A stretch of 64,000 bases of DNA from Albula goreensis (GCA_022829145.1 CM040745.1:22350906-22414905); one strand, 5' to 3'. Counted from the first letter of the stretch, positions 26,125 through 48,617 are shown. The notes: a model not told the origin generated them from the sequence alone. Made by a program: numbers and translations.

Positions 26125-29100
26125 TGAGTTTCTGTCAATCTGTCTTTCTTCCTGTGACGCATTAAGTGTACAGACCCATTGTCTTTGTACCTCTGTTCTT
26201 TGTTATGCTTGATGCTCTGTCTGTTCGTTCCCTTTGGCTTATTGTGGATGTTTATGGATGGGTAATATTAAAATGTAATAATAACGAGTCTCTGCCTAGG
26301 AGGATTAGGATAGAACAGATGATGGGGGATCGACTCAGATTATATTGCATTTCCCCCCATTCCTATTTTTTACAGCTCTCGGTTTTTCTAACTGCAAAAT
26401 ATAGCAGAATATAGCAAGATGTATAGTAACCAGTTTTACGTTAATGTTTTTAATGGTGGCTGGTGAAGGGGTCGAATCCTATTATTTTCTTAGGTCTTAA
26501 ACAGGAGTGGAAATACCCTCACCAATTCTACCATTCACTGTAGTTTGCCCAGAAGAGTGCTGTTCACATTCTGTTTGACAACATCATTCATTTCATTCAG
26601 CTCTAAAGTGGTGGGCTTTGCAAACATTTGCAATGCATTATGTAGACATAAATGAATTTCCTTTCATCCGCAAGTAGTGAAATTCAGAAAATTTGCCTCA
26701 CCCAAAACCACTAGGATATCCAGGATGTTGACTAATTCCTAATCTCAAAGCTTGCTGTTCCTGGTGATCATCTGTCTGGTGGCCCTTTCCCAGCTATCAT
26801 AAATCAATTGTCTGTTTCCAGCATTCATGCATCCATTTGTCCTTGTCTATCTTCCAATGCCTTAATGGAAACTTTAAGACTGTACTTTAAATACTAAGTT
26901 ACTAGTGCACTTCCAAACTCTTGAGTTGGATGCTTCCCTGGAATGCTCTATCATTCAGCAAAACTCCCTGATATGGAGTGAATAAGTGAGTGAGTATGAC
27001 AGCAGCAGAGGGAGTTTGTGTGTGCACACATGAGATATAGTGAAAGGAGTATTCAAAAGCACCTGTGCGAGTAACCGCAAGTCTCTGCTTGAGAAGGCCA
27101 GGTGATGTTCTCCTGGACCTCTTATCTGTCCATGTTAATCACTTGTCTGGATACTAGCTTTACCAGGTTCCAAGAAGGCCTACTGAGTAGCCAAGGAAGG
27201 TCAGCCAGTGACATGGCAGTCAGGAGGAGCATGCTGCAGGAGTAGCCTAGCTCATGTTCCTCTCATGGCTGACCACTCACTACTGCCATGCATGGAATAC
27301 CAATGTTTCTCCCTGAGGTTCAGTTCCAGTTTCATGAGGGCAGACCTTCTCTAACTGTGGATCTTTATGTGACATATCCTGAAAAAGGATTTGTGTGTCT
27401 TATTTGACTTCCATTTTAGCCCATACACGTCTAAAGTATATTTCTCTCCATCTGTAGTTGTAGATTTTGCTATTTTCAAGCCCTGTTGGGAAAACCCTAT
27501 ACACATCTCTATGGCTCATGTTACATTCTTGTAATGCCAAGGTATTTGTCTCAGAAGATCAATTGTTAATCCCAAATCCTTGGAAAAACCTTGTAATTCA
27601 CTAACAGACACTGAATTACTCAAGACAGTAAATACATATGTTTCATGTTTATTAATGGTTCCACATTATGTATGGAGAGTCATTTTCATGGCAAGTCAGG
27701 TGGGAATAATCTGCTGTAGGTTCTGTTGTTTTGGAGCAAGTGACCTGCGGGTGAAGGGTTCCTGTAGAAAGATTGCAACTTTGTATTCCCTGCATGAGTT
27801 TGGCCTGATCTCTATTCATCTGGAGAAAAGACAAGAGCACTGTTGTCACCCTCTTGCCATAAACAGAAAACCCAGGCCTCCTGGAACATTACTGTACCTT
27901 TCATCCTCTTTTCCTTTGGCCATTTTTCTTCCTTTTAGTTAGAGAATTCTAGGTTGTGGTGCAAGGTTTGTGAAAGGAAGAGGAAAAAAAGGCACATGCC
28001 TTCAGGCTGTAATTTGCCCTGAAATCTTGTATGAGCCACACTGTCTCTAATAAACACTGTCGCTTCTCATTATCCATGGACTCTTGATCCACTGACAGGA
28101 CTAGTGATCTATTTAATACGATAAATCATAGTGCTCTTCCTGGCCTGGCCCCTCTGCCAAGTCTCCTACAGCTCAAACCCAAGACAACTTTTTCTTTAAG
28201 ATGGCCTCCGCTTTCACCCAGGGCTCTTAAGCTAAGGGTGGAGCTGTCACATTTTGGGGGGCGACATGTACGTTTGGAAAAGCAGAGCTGCTGCAGGGAT
28301 ATGGACTGGATACTCATAGAATGAAAAGCATCTTCTCTGCCTTGAATGTCATGAGGACCAAACAAGTATTTAAATTGGGGTTAATATTAGTATAATCTTC
28401 TCCTGTTGTCATGTTTTCTTCTTGATCATGTATCATAACATTTTTTGTAATTTATGAAGAATTTCAAAAGGAAACATATAATAGTAAGAGAAAAATCATT
28501 TACCACAATTTAAATAGCCCTCTCTTGTCATTTGTATTAAAGATATTTAAATATGAACATTCGACTGTATTATTCTGCCCTGGCATAGTACTGATTTAGT
28601 GTATCTCACACTAAACTCTCACAGCACCAGTAGTAAATTGTCAGACTTTTTCCTTCATTAATGATTGCATTTTGTTCTCCTGCATCAGTTGAGTTATTAG
28701 CTTTAATTCAATTGAAAGAGTGTGTCCACTTTCATTAAGTGCCACTGGCACAAGAGAGCTTTAATTAAGAGATTCAATCTGTCTCAGAATAGCTGGATTA
28801 AAGGAAATAAAAATAAACTCACCTTCATTTTCTTCTAGCTTTTAATTTTCTTAGAGTTGTGGCTTTGCCTTTGTTGATGTGGAGGTAATCAATTCTTAAC
28901 TCAGTGGAAAGTATAATTTTGTATGAAGTATGATGTATTCACCATATGTTTTGAAAACATAAATTGCTAGAAAAGCATGATCAGAGACCCTTTCATTAGT
29001 GTTAGTCAGGCTCTAAAACAATCTGACCCTTATGTTTCTTCATACGTCCCATGGCCATATATTTTATGCCTCTCTATATATTTCATTGTTTCTCATTCAC

Positions 29101-30030
29101 TGGGGACTCTCTCACCATTACAAAATTAAATATAATTTGACCATGCCAAAATACCTCTTTTAATTCAATTATAATTTTTCTCTTACAATATGAAATATTT
29201 TGGTCTGTTATTTAAGTGAGATGATTAAACATTTTGCTCATTATGCAGTAAGAATATCTGGTAAAGGTGAGCTTGCCTATTTCCATTTCTATATTCTCAT
29301 TATATTCTCATTTTCCTCATAATTCCTTTCCTGTGTGCATTAAATGACAGCATTTTGAGAACCCTGGAGGCTATGGAGGATGAAGGAGTTGGAAAAGCCT
29401 GTTTTATTCCTCAAAACTCTCTGCTTCGTATACACATATAAGTAACTTCTAAGGGTTTGCTAAATTGTTGGCAGCTTTTCAGTATAATTTTAGATCAAGA
29501 CATACAACTTAAAATGGCAAATGGGTCTTCCTCATGCAATGGATATTCTGATATTCATTATTCCCTCTAAACATGCCTTCATATATATTAATCAAACTCA
29601 TAATTAACTAATGGACTAACTAACATAATGGAAGCTATTTTGTATTTTTCATGCACTGCCATACAGACGATTTAAAATATAATATTTGGGATACATACAT
29701 CCGAGAGAGGTGGTGTTACAAACGTGGTTCCACATGGACCTGGCCTTGGCCCTGTCTTAAATGTTGTTTAAATGTTTCCTCTTTGAGAGGCCATTCTGTT
29801 TTCAGGGATGTTAGCATCACATTTATGATGTCATGCCACTGTGATGGCAGGCTGAAGAGCTAAAATATATATTGTGACATGTTTTTTCATAAAAAATTTG
29901 TATTTTACTCAGTTTTTTTTTTTATTTTAACCCTGATTTTCAATGTTATCAATTGAGTGGTCAGCATGGAAATGCATACCTGATGTACACACAGGATTTT
30001 TTAAATTTTATAAATTTCCCCTTGGGAAAT

Positions 30031-30074
30031 TTCTATTCTATTCTATTCTATTCTATTCTATTCTATTCTATTCT
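30031..30074. repeat. (TTCTA)n pentanucleotide repeat
   Basis: Eight to nine tandem TTCTA units, the only pentanucleotide microsatellite noticed in the window. Confidence 0.95.
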
Positions 30075-33000
30075 GTTTTTTATAGGGGACAATAAAGCAG
30101 ACATTTTTAAAACATTTAGGAAAAAATTTAGCTTTTCAAAGATAATGGAAAATTGTATTATCCAATATAAAGGAAAACTGCATCTCTGATCTTCTTGATC
30201 TGCCCTATGTACCACTCTTGTGTCATGTTAAGTTGCCTTTGACACATTTGTTTTGTTTACTGTGAATTGAAAAAAAATATTTTTTGTGGTTTTATTCTCA
30301 ACTACTTAGCCACCTTCATCTAGGCTTTGTTAATATTTAGATATTTCACCTGTAGAGAGTTTTGTAACAAGCTGAAGGAAGTCAACACTTTTCATCTGCA
30401 TATATTTTGTACATTAAATATTTTCTAATAGTTTATTGCCTCCTCAACATTTCCCACTTTCACTATGAGTGAGATTACAGTACCCATGACCCTTGTCCCA
30501 TCAGTGCTGCAATATCAACCACCTGTGACCCAAACAATGAATCTTGAAAACAACAAGTAAAATAAAGGATTGAAAGTGAACATGAGGTTTAGATGACTGT
30601 CAGCAGGAGAGTGTCCAAATGCCTTTTCTTCATCCTTTAAAACTGTCAATTAGAAATGAAATTTTTACACATAAGTACTGTTTTAACACCAACATATAAG
30701 TTAAGATATGCTTATAAACCCATGTTCAGATTATTTTAGTTTGTATTATTTCAGTTTAGTCCTGCAGTTCCTTGCAGAGTATGATTCTGCAAGTGAGGGA
30801 TCTGTGTATACTCAGAACAAAGTAACAGACCTTGTATTCTTCAGGGTTTATAATACAAATTATACAATTATCAGCATACAGTTATTCTTGTATTTTACCT
30901 TCTTTATGACTCCAATGCCATTTCTAATTACACTTTCATTTATTAACCAGTACTTAGAACTACATAGAATTTCTTTTTAAATAATAGATGGTGTTGCTAT
31001 ATGGTGTATTATTATCATCACTTTTGTAATTTTGTTGCCAATAATTAGTTATTGCTAATGAGAGTACTTAATAATGTTTCTAAAAACGCCAGTACTGTCT
31101 GTATGTTTTGAGGAAAATTTAGGACAGTCACTCTCTGAGGAAAGTGGAAAATGTTTTATATGAGAACACAAGAGATGATAGCCTCAGGTTTTGTCTGGCT
31201 AAAAACTGATGGTCTACACTTGGCAGCTCTTTCTATGTGATTCAGGCTCATGATTCCAGACAACATGTATCTATGGAGCCTTATAGAGCCTCCTGAGCCA
31301 GAACATGCTCTGAAGCCTACAGACATGAATCTTAAACATGCTATGCTCTGGTTCTGCCAGCATGGCACTGGAGGACATCTGAGATGATCCTCACAGGGAA
31401 ATCAGAGGGTTTGTTAAACAATGTAAATAGGTCTCGGAGAGCAAAGGTTCACATGGCGAGACTGACAATGTCCATGCATTTGGCAATGAGAGCGTGAGGA
31501 GGAGGGGGAACCTGAGGCGGAGCTCCATGACAGAGCAAAGCGGGGGCAGACATTTGCTTCACTGCAAATCAGTTCCACAGAGTCACGTGAGAGAGGAAGC
31601 CGAGCCGCTTGTAGAAAATGGCACATGGCTCATGCACCATCGAAACAGCTCATCAGCTTCACAGCAGCTTTTATAGGCCACATTTTCTATTATTTTTATT
31701 ATGTTTGTATGATCAAAATCTAGGCAGTAAAAGACATAATACTCCTACAGAAAGGGAGCTTTGTCTTTGCATCTAAACCAGCCCGTCTCTTCACATCTCT
31801 TTGCATATTTCAGCAAGGGGCAGAATGACAGGTTATGTTAAGGACTGTAGTATAGAAAATAAAACTAGACTGAATTTTACTCTCTCAACAGAAACTCTGT
31901 CCCAAAAGTCCTTTCTCCTGTAAATTGTGTCCTCACCCACTTCAAATATAATTTTAACCTTACTGAGTTGCACTTTACAGTGTTGCAGTTATTTGAGATA
32001 ATGGATTTTGCTTGGCAAAGGAAGATTTACCCATTGTTTTACCTCTCCATGACCACATCTGGCAATGTTATTTTAACTATTTCTCATTTTATGTAATTTA
32101 TTTTCATTTATCTACAGTTTGTTAGATTTTCAGGGAATATGCATTCAGAGACAAAAAGAACAGTGAATGGTAGACCACACAAAAGTGCAGTTTCTCTGTG
32201 TTTATAATTCCAGTCATTTCTGTATGAAACACAAAGCAAGAGGGGAGGAAAAAAAGACCATTTTGGGAATGCTGCTTAACCATGCGTAAAGCGTGATTAA
32301 TTCAATAGCTACCACAGAGGATGGGGCCAGAAGCTCTTTAGCGGAAGGCTTGACCCACTTTCTATATCAGATGTCATGAGAAATACTGCTCTTAATAACG
32401 ACTGGGCAGTTTTCAGTAAAATTAACATGAAATTTACATGTACACAACTAAATAAAAATAAGCATTCTTCAAGTAAATGTATTCTGAGCTAAGTTCCATT
32501 GTCTTTCAGTCATTGTGCTCTGTACATTCTTCACTCCAGAAGGTGCAATAATACAAGAAAAATTCTGGTAATTAAAAGTGAACATGCATTTCGAGGTCAC
32601 ATTTGTTCAAATATACTGCCATTTTTTTTTTTTTTGAGCAGATGGCTCAGAAAGTCAACCTACAGTCTGCATTGATATGTACAAAAACACATTTTATGTC
32701 TAGTCCTGATAATGTTTGACGAAAATGATCTTAAGATAAAGGATTTTTTTTTTTCAAATGTATGTATTTGAATGTTAATTATTAACTGAAGACAATTTTG
32801 GTCATGTAAAAAAGCACTGTCAATCAGAGAAGGCAGAATTCAGAGATAATGTAGGATTTGGGACTTTGTTGTTGCTTTTCACTGACTGTGGGACCAAGAT
32901 TTGTCTCTTAACACTTGATATATGTTTATGTTTGAATAATTTGAAATAGATGATAGTTTTTGAATATTCCCATGAACAGCCCATTAGATAAATGTAATAA

Positions 33001-33569
33001 ATGAATACTCATGAAAAGGAACAATAATGTAGGCTTTCATTATTGTCTGTGGAGATTTGGGTTGACTCATCATGGCTGTGACTCAACTCTGAGTCTATGG
33101 TAGGCGCATGCAGAAATGCAGCCTTCTGTGAAAGGGCGGTACTTAAAATACCCATGATTGCATTTGATTAAGTGCACAGTTCAAAATTTCCATTGTACAG
33201 GAATTGACAATTGACAAAACATGGAAGACTATCAATCACTTAGATGCAAGGCAAGCTTTGCAATTTTATCGCCTACCACTCTAAGCTTCACCAATAGGCT
33301 ATTTAACCCTTTTGGTTGAGAGACAAACCCTTGTTCTACATGACAGGTTTGTTGCTGAGATTTATTAGAAGTTTTGTTTAGATTGAACAGTGTATGTCTC
33401 ACCAAATCCTTCCATCTAGAGGGTGAATGGCACCCAAATTCATTAAAGTTGGTCACAGTGGGTTTATTTCTGACCACTAGCTGTACCGACCAGCACCCCT
33501 GGTGTTAACCCAGGATTAGAGCTTTTATGTAATCTGAGCTCTGCTGGGAGATTGCAGGACAGCTGGCTC

Positions 33570-33800
33570 CACATCTCATCCCTCCGCCTTCCTCTCCCTC
33601 TGCTCTCTCACCCTTAACCCCTTCCCTCCCCCTCTCCCTCTTTCTTTCTCTCTTTCACCCCATTTTTTCCTTCTCACACTCTGCCTCATAAAACTCTCTT
33701 TCTTTCCTGACCACCCTCTTATATCATATTCCTTCATCACGGGCCATCTCTCTCTCTCTCGACTCCCCCCTTCTTTCCTCTTCCCTCCTTTGCTCTTATC
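33570..33800 (+). repeat. Long C/U-rich tract 1.4 kb upstream of the pcbp3 leader exon
   Basis: Over about 230 nt the + strand is mostly C and T with repeated CCCTC, CCCC and TTTC blocks (for example CCCTTCCCTCCCCCTCTCCC). PCBP proteins bind C-rich single strands, so in pre-mRNA this could be a self-binding region; that is inference. Confidence 0.6.
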
Positions 33801-34079
33801 CCAACAGCACTAATGCATATTTAAGCCCTGTGTTTCAATCTTGTTCTCTGGGGCTGAAGTTCCTGAGTAAGCTTCATGTGACTCAGTGAATCTTTAAGCA
33901 GGCCTGTTTTTCTGGATCCCTGCAAAACGGTTCAAAGCCATCGTAAATCTATGTGTGCATAGGGCAACTATATTTCCAGTTTCTCATAACAATTAGGAAT
34001 TATAACAATTTGCAACGCCATATACAGCCATATTAATTCATGTCTGTGTGTCCTTCACCTCTAACTACATTCCTTCCAT

Positions 34080-34083
<4 letters not shown>

Positions 34084-34132
<49 letters not shown>
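34084..34132. repeat. (TG)n microsatellite
   Basis: About 24 TG units, roughly 1.1 kb upstream of the pcbp3 leader exon. Confidence 0.95.
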
Positions 34133-34134
<2 letters not shown>

Positions 34135-35209
34135 ACATGTGTGTGTGGGCACAGCGAAATATGACCTGCTGTAAAATGTCTCTTAATTTTGGTTAATCAA
34201 TTCTGTAATTACAACATTGGGAATAAATATAGCTGATTCTATAATAACACTTATTTATAAACAAACAAAATTGTTATTGAACCATCACTTTCCAGCACAG
34301 TCTATCTATGCCTTTAATACTTTGTGATTCTTCAAGGACAGAAAAATGTCTGGCTGAATTTTGGCTTGCAAGAGATAGTACTTCACTTTTGGCATTGTTG
34401 AATTATTGCTTCTATGGAGATTCAATGTTGTAACCAGAATTGCAAAGCCTGCTATGTTCAGAATGTATTTGCTGTCACAATCCAATTTGAGCTTCAGAAC
34501 AGTGCTGTGTGAAATATTATTATGGTAGTCTAGAGCTGCTGACCTCATTTATTTATTGTAGATTTACATCACTTTCCTGCATAGGTATAAAATCTTACCC
34601 CCTTTCTATTCTGCAAGATCGTGCTTTGAAAGTGACTCATGAGGTTGACATTGCAAAAGGAAGCAAATGGTAAAAACAACCTTTACAAAAATGCACTCTT
34701 TGAGAATGAAGATGAAGAAATGACTTTATATATGTTGGTGTTGTAAAGTGTTGTTTTTTTTTTTTTTTTAAAGTTGACTGCTAATTAATTTGCATAACAA
34801 TCAGTATCATTATAGTGGCATCAATTATCATTTTACTTGATCTCCGAATTGTCTGAATGAATTTTGTGAAAAGTGCTCCCTCTTGTGTTAGAATAAAGAC
34901 TTTATTATTGCTAATAAATATAAAAATTTTATATTGGATTTAAATAAAAGCTTGGATGCAAGATTGTATGAGGGGAAAAAAGTGCTGTTAGACTGATTCA
35001 CAATCTGAAATCACTTGGTCTACATTCAGGATAATAAAAAATTTGCAAACTGGGTTCAAAACAGTGCTGTATTCAATGTCCAGGTACAGAGCTGTTTAAC
35101 AACATTTCCTGGGTGGACAATTGTGTATGGAATGTCCAATCAATGGAGTGTTTGTAATGCGATGTGGGTCTAATCTACATTGGTGTGATGCTGTCTCCTC
35201 TGCTTGCAG

Positions 35210-35301
35210 GTGATTGGTTGGCTGCTGTACCATCACACTCTTCCTACCCCCGGGGGACTCCTGTCACGTGACCACACTCCTGCTTCACCTCCACTCCCAG
35301 C
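35210..35301 (+). other. pcbp3: pcbp3 5' UTR part of first coding exon
   Basis: A pyrimidine-rich acceptor (CTCCTCTGCTTGCAG, AG at 35208-35209) precedes 92 nt of leader that runs directly into the start codon. The leader carries an in-frame TGA at 35269-35271, so no N-terminal extension can be encoded through this exon. A second AG at 35299-35300, two bases before the ATG, could act as an alternative acceptor that removes nearly all of this leader. The acceptor implies at least one noncoding exon further upstream. Confidence 0.7.
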
Positions 35302-43343
<8,042 letters not shown>

Positions 43344-44260
43344 AACCCTAAACTGGTCCCATAATATTAAGCTTTCAGCAGCCATCTCCCTCTAAACCTA
43401 ATGTATACCCCTTCCTTAGACCAACCTATCCCCAGTTATCTGTCCAACTGACAATCAACCTCCAGCGGTCGTTCTCCTTGTGCAAGGAAGCTACCGCTAT
43501 GAAAGGAGACAAATGGTGTAGTTTGGTTTTGTTCTTGTAGTGCTTTAGTTAAGTATTTCAGCATGCCGAATGCGTAGGATCCAGCTGTGTTATTCTTTAT
43601 CTCTCCTGTTTGCTTGTATTGCTGAGTAGGGTTGTTGATTCAGTCTTGCGATTCCCTTGTCAGGAAAACAAAAAAATGTACAAAAAATGTAAAATTTATT
43701 AAAAAAACATATAAAAATGTAATTGCATCTGATTGCTACTAGGCAATGCTGTTGGCTAGGAAACAGGAGTGATGTGATGCGCCTAGGTTGGGATGTTGTC
43801 CTAGTAATCCTCCAATGATAGAGGCAGTGCTTTTAACACTGGAAAGCTAGAGAAAATGGTCTATATCCCAAAAGGAAGACATGCAAATACCAAGTCGAAC
43901 TGTCTTTTTTCATGTCATTATGGTTGTTAAACTTTGAAATGTCAACAAAATGTTATCTTTTGCTTATTTGACGTTTGTTTGGGTCTGGATACCTTGTTTT
44001 ACAAAATGCTTCTCTTGAACAAAGAATTTTTGTTGGGAATTGTTTGGGAGTTTTTATGGTTTTCAGCCCGAATGCATCAGCAAATCTGTATGCATTTACT
44101 ATATGAAACGCAGAGCAAAACACGGACAGCTAAGTAGTGAAGAACTGCAGAGCTTTAATGTTGTACGGAAGTGTCAAATGCTTTCAGAATTGTTTTATTT
44201 TTCTATATTTTTTCTATCCCTCCCCCTTCCTTTTCCCTTCCTCTACCTGACTATTCTAAG

Positions 44261-44296
44261 CTGACATCTGAGGTCACTGGAATGGGCACACTCTAA
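44261..44296 (+). CDS. pcbp3: Alternative pcbp3 C-terminal exon, frame-shifted by one base
   Basis: These 36 nt read LTSEVTGMGTL followed by TAA, the C-terminal peptide I recall for the main mammalian PCBP3 form. A long C/U-rich tract (about 44205-44256) and an AG (44259-44260) precede it directly. Exon 11 ends in phase 2 and needs one extra base here: joining to CTG at 44261 gives AGC then TGA, and the base needed for the right frame is the G of the acceptor itself. Either the acceptor has shifted, a G is missing, or the exon has decayed. Preserved peptide identity argues that it was functional recently. Confidence 0.55.
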   Translation: MTSEVTGMGTL

Positions 44297-47200
44297 ATGA
44301 AACCCATCATCCTTCACTGCATCACATGACCCTCTTGAGCCAATGGCATTGCACCTAGTTTGTTTTCTCTCTGTATTTGGCTATCCTGCATTTTTAGTGA
44401 TTATAACTTATTTATATACTATAATGTATACTTATTTAAATATTCCAGTTCAATGTTCCTCCTTCCATACCCATGTTGTTAACTTGATGCTTCCAGTCCT
44501 GCTCCCATTGCTTCAAAGAATAATGAAATTTTTTTGACACTCTAGTACCGTACATGCTTCAAATAGGCGCTCTGCATAAACATTAACTTTACTGTGATTT
44601 TTTTTTTCCTCTGTGTATTGTGCACGGCGGGCAATTGAAAGCCTATTGTTAAGTCTTTCAAGTGGCATGGAAAAAATGCACGGTTATAAAATTAATATTT
44701 GAAAAAAATAATATCTTGGATTTAGTAGACCATAGGTGATAACTTTATTCACCCTGGTACCTCATGCAACATCATATTACAAGTGGCTTGTTGAAGAGAT
44801 GCATGTGTCCCTGTTGTGCATCTGCTTGTGTGTAGGGGTGGCATGAGGGATGAGTTCAAGGATGCATTATCAGGCCTGCATTGGTATTCATTTTGCAAGC
44901 TTTTCAAAAACATTTTCAACAAATAATATGAACATCTAACAGAATAGAATGGGAATTTTAGTAATTAGATGACAGAATTTCTCTTTACACAAAATATAAA
45001 GGATTGAAAAACACTGAACCAATGTCATGAAAAAGCAACTCTCCAATAATATTTTAACATGTTTTGTCCTTTAGAAAAAGTCTGTGAGATTGTATTCATT
45101 GAAATACTGAACGAAATTGCTTCTCTTGAAAATGAATACCAATTTACTAATAATGAAATCTATGCCAGTTCATTCACCCCCATTCACCTCTAAATCACTG
45201 TATGCATGCAAGTGTAGCATGCATACATTTTTCATACTGCTCTGCGGGACACAGATTCTCTCATAATCTCATGGGTTCCAACCTTTTATGAATTCTTTTT
45301 CAGAATATAGGAAGGCTGGAATTTTCTGTCTGCATGTATTCAAATATGACAACTCAAAAGACTTTTAAATGCCCCTGTTGTACAATGTATATTTTTGCAC
45401 CTTCGCCTGTAGTATGCTCACAAAATAGATGATATGACACTGTACTTTCAATGGCCTCGGGACCATTTCAGATGCTCTCTGCATGATAAGAATTAGATTG
45501 ACTGTAGAACTATGTTGGGACTGAACCAAATCTTTTAGGGCCATGGAATGTTCAAGGGTTCAGGCCAGAACCCAAGGGGCAGTGGCAGACTCTACAATCC
45601 AGTCTGCTGTCCTCTTAAACATGATTGTTTCTTTCTTTTTCATTTTTATGTTAATAAGGTCACCATGTCTGCTTTAATAGATAAACCTCTGGTATTTCAA
45701 AAAGTTAGAGGATTTATGATACATTTCTAAAGAGATTAGCTTTTGTCCTTTGAGCCAGTTTATGTGATTATAAACAATTTTTAATCAGTTTATGTATTTT
45801 CAATGACCTGTTATTACGCATAATAACAAGGCATAAATAGCAAAATCAAATGCCTAATATTAAACAGTTTCTCAAATACTTCCAGGATCGTTCTGTTCAA
45901 ATGACTGAACATGTAATTATTCATGTTTAGAGAAATATATGCAGAGTATTTGCTTTGCAAATTAACCTTTAAATTAAACCTATTTCTTGTAGGCCAGCTT
46001 TTTAAGATATCTCATTTAATTCCATGTTATAACTATGCATGAACATGTTAATATTTACTAGTGTGATCAGAATCAAACTGCTAAAAAATAAAAATGTTTG
46101 TTTTTGGCTCAGATCTTGAATTAATTATTTTAATCTACAAAGCAACAGAACAGAACCTTCCTAATGTCCCCCTGCATTGACCTGCTGTACTTACTTGTAA
46201 TAAGTCTCTGTACAGGATGAGCCCTTTTCCCTTCTTAGAATCATTAACATTTCTAATTCGTTCTGTGCAGCAGTGGGATTGGGCTGTGCGTCTGTGCCCT
46301 TGTGTTCATGTCAGAATCGGTCGTGCAAAAACACACTGTTTCCCTTTTACAACTGAGAACAGGGGTGATCTGAAGAAAGTAGTTTATAATCACATAAATG
46401 AGCCTTATTTTTTCCATATTCCTTCTATCCAAAATTGGTTTAGTTTGTTTTTGTCTTGTCATGTTTAGATTTGTTGCTATTATTACCATTGTTGGTGTTG
46501 CAGTTATTGTAGCCCTTTGGGCTGAGCTATGGACTCAGTTGTGTCATTCCCCTGAAATGGCGTTCCATTCATAGGTCCCCCAGACAATTCGTGCTTCTCC
46601 CCTGCAGTTGCAATATTTTCTAAGATTGTGTAATGTTTAGAAATGCATTATGTCATGTATCTAGGCCTCAACTGCATTTAAGTCAGAAATGGTTTGGTAC
46701 TGAAACTGAAGTTGAATGTAACTCTTTCAACACCACTGATTAAGTATTCCAGTCTTTTTAAGCAGACTTTGAGAAATTGAATCTTTTGTAAGTGTGCTTA
46801 TTATTGATCTTACACCAATCGTACATCAATACATCTTAAACTTTCAAGGACACGTTCATGTTTTCATTTGGTCTGTTTCATGCATCAGAGCCTTCATACA
46901 CCAAGCCAAATACAGCCTGTTTCACACTGGATGGTATCTGAGCAAGCTCAAATATAGATGGCAATAGATGTAGACAATGAAGCTGTCTCATCCCAATTAA
47001 AATGCATTGAGAAGAAAAATTCAGCTGCTATATCATATTTATAGCTTCACTCATAAATTTGTGAAATGCAAGTCCAAAGGCCACACAAGTAAGAATTGCC
47101 TAGTAGGTAAACGTTTGAGTCTTCCAGTTGAAGTGTCTGTACACATAGCTGGAACACATTTGAGATTGCTGTTAACATTTGTTGATTATGATTTGCAGAT

Positions 47201-47733
47201 GTCCAGATGTCACGGTTCATTACTTGACATCTCTTGGAAGAAGACACCTTACTGCCCTATTCATTTATATTTTTATGGTATGACAAAATATATATAGGTC
47301 CAGAAGTTTTTATGTTGTTGGTTTTGGGTGGCTCATGTTATGCTAATGATTATGACACGGCATAAAGAATTTAACAATTCTTATTCTGCAATAGTTATTA
47401 AATTTAAGATTTTGCACAGTTTTAGATATCTGTTTATTTTTTTTTAGTTTAGTTTTTGAGAGTTTAGTTAGATTGTAATTGAATAAACTTCTATGGAATG
47501 TTCTTTCTCTAATATAATAGTCAATAAGTCAGTGTGGAAATGCAACGTTCTTTGCACTGTGTAGGTGTAGTATTTTATGTTTAATTACATTTAATGTAGA
47601 CAACACATGAATACAATGTAATTATCTTGTTTTTAGTGGCAGATAATGAATGGCTGATTTTGTTCTTCAAAAGTCTGTCTTGAAGTGACTTCTTTCAAAT
47701 TCAAGCAGGTAATTTGAAAATTCTGTGTGAAAC

Positions 47734-47771
<38 letters not shown>
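47734..47771. repeat. (ATT)n microsatellite in the proposed 3' UTR
   Basis: About 12 ATT units. If transcribed within pcbp3 it would form an AU-rich stretch. Confidence 0.9.
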
Positions 47772-47772
<1 letters not shown>

Positions 47773-48469
47773 AAATACTGTTGACTTTTTCTGTGGGTTC
47801 TATTACTATTGACAGCTGTTTTATGCATCGTATTAATTTAAATCTCATTTGTATGATATATTTTATTCTTAGAGGGAGTATTGTGTTATTAGCATCATTA
47901 TTTATGGGGCAGAATATCAAGGTAATTTTACTGAAATTTGATTGTCTAAAGTCATTATAATTGTGAGGAAGCTTGACATTATGTGTAGGTGAAAATTTCA
48001 AAGAGACAGCATGGAGGAATAAGCTAGCATTAGCTCACCCTCATAAAATGGCTCATTATTTTACAGCTCTTCTCATCTGTTGACCACACTCATGACATTA
48101 CATAATCTCTCATTCATTCCAAGCAGTCAAACTTAAAAAGGCACACCATCAATACACCTTCAAATTGTTCACTATAATACTCATTCCAGCATTCTTTGAT
48201 GCATGAGATGCAATATAAACTTATTGCAGATCTCCATCAATTCATTAAATTTGCCACAAATACTTATTTTTTATTTTCTCTTGTACTAGAGCAGCAAAAA
48301 AAGGAAAAAGATCCCTTTCTGTCTGTGCTTATGTATATTCTGCTGTTTGAAACTGTAGCAAAGAGTTCGGGTTTTATTTTATGTTGGATGATTCGCTGCT
48401 TGCAGATGTATATTAGATTTAAATTATTGAGATTAGGTTACCTTTGAAATGTTTTGTAAAAAGGAGAAA

Positions 48470-48475
48470 AATAAA
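48470..48475 (+). terminator. Strong poly(A) signal, probable distal end of pcbp3
   Basis: AATAAA is followed within 30-70 nt by a U-rich stretch and repeated TTTGTGTA/CTGTGTATG units (about 48507-48540), the classic layout of a cleavage and polyadenylation site. It is the best such site downstream of the pcbp3 stop codon. Confidence 0.5.
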
Positions 48476-48617
48476 GTTTCTTTTTTCCCTTGATTTGACT
48501 CCTACTTTGTGTATACTTTGTGTATGTCTGTGTATGTGATTGGATCAAAACCAGTCTAATTGTGAGTATATATAAGTTTACAACTTTGCCCACTTATATT
48601 TTTATACAATGTGATGT

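Larger units (their letters stand above)
43344..48475 (+). other. pcbp3: Proposed long pcbp3 3' UTR with several poly(A) signals
   Basis: No other gene is recognisable between the pcbp3 stop and 48.5 kb, and the DNA is T-rich, as long 3' UTRs often are. Possible poly(A) signals on the + strand are ATTAAA at 43698, AATAAA at 46087, AATAAA at 47482 and AATAAA at 48470. The last is followed by a clear GU-rich downstream element. A (TTA)n tract lies at 47734-47771. The extent is inferred; shorter isoforms are equally possible. Confidence 0.4.
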
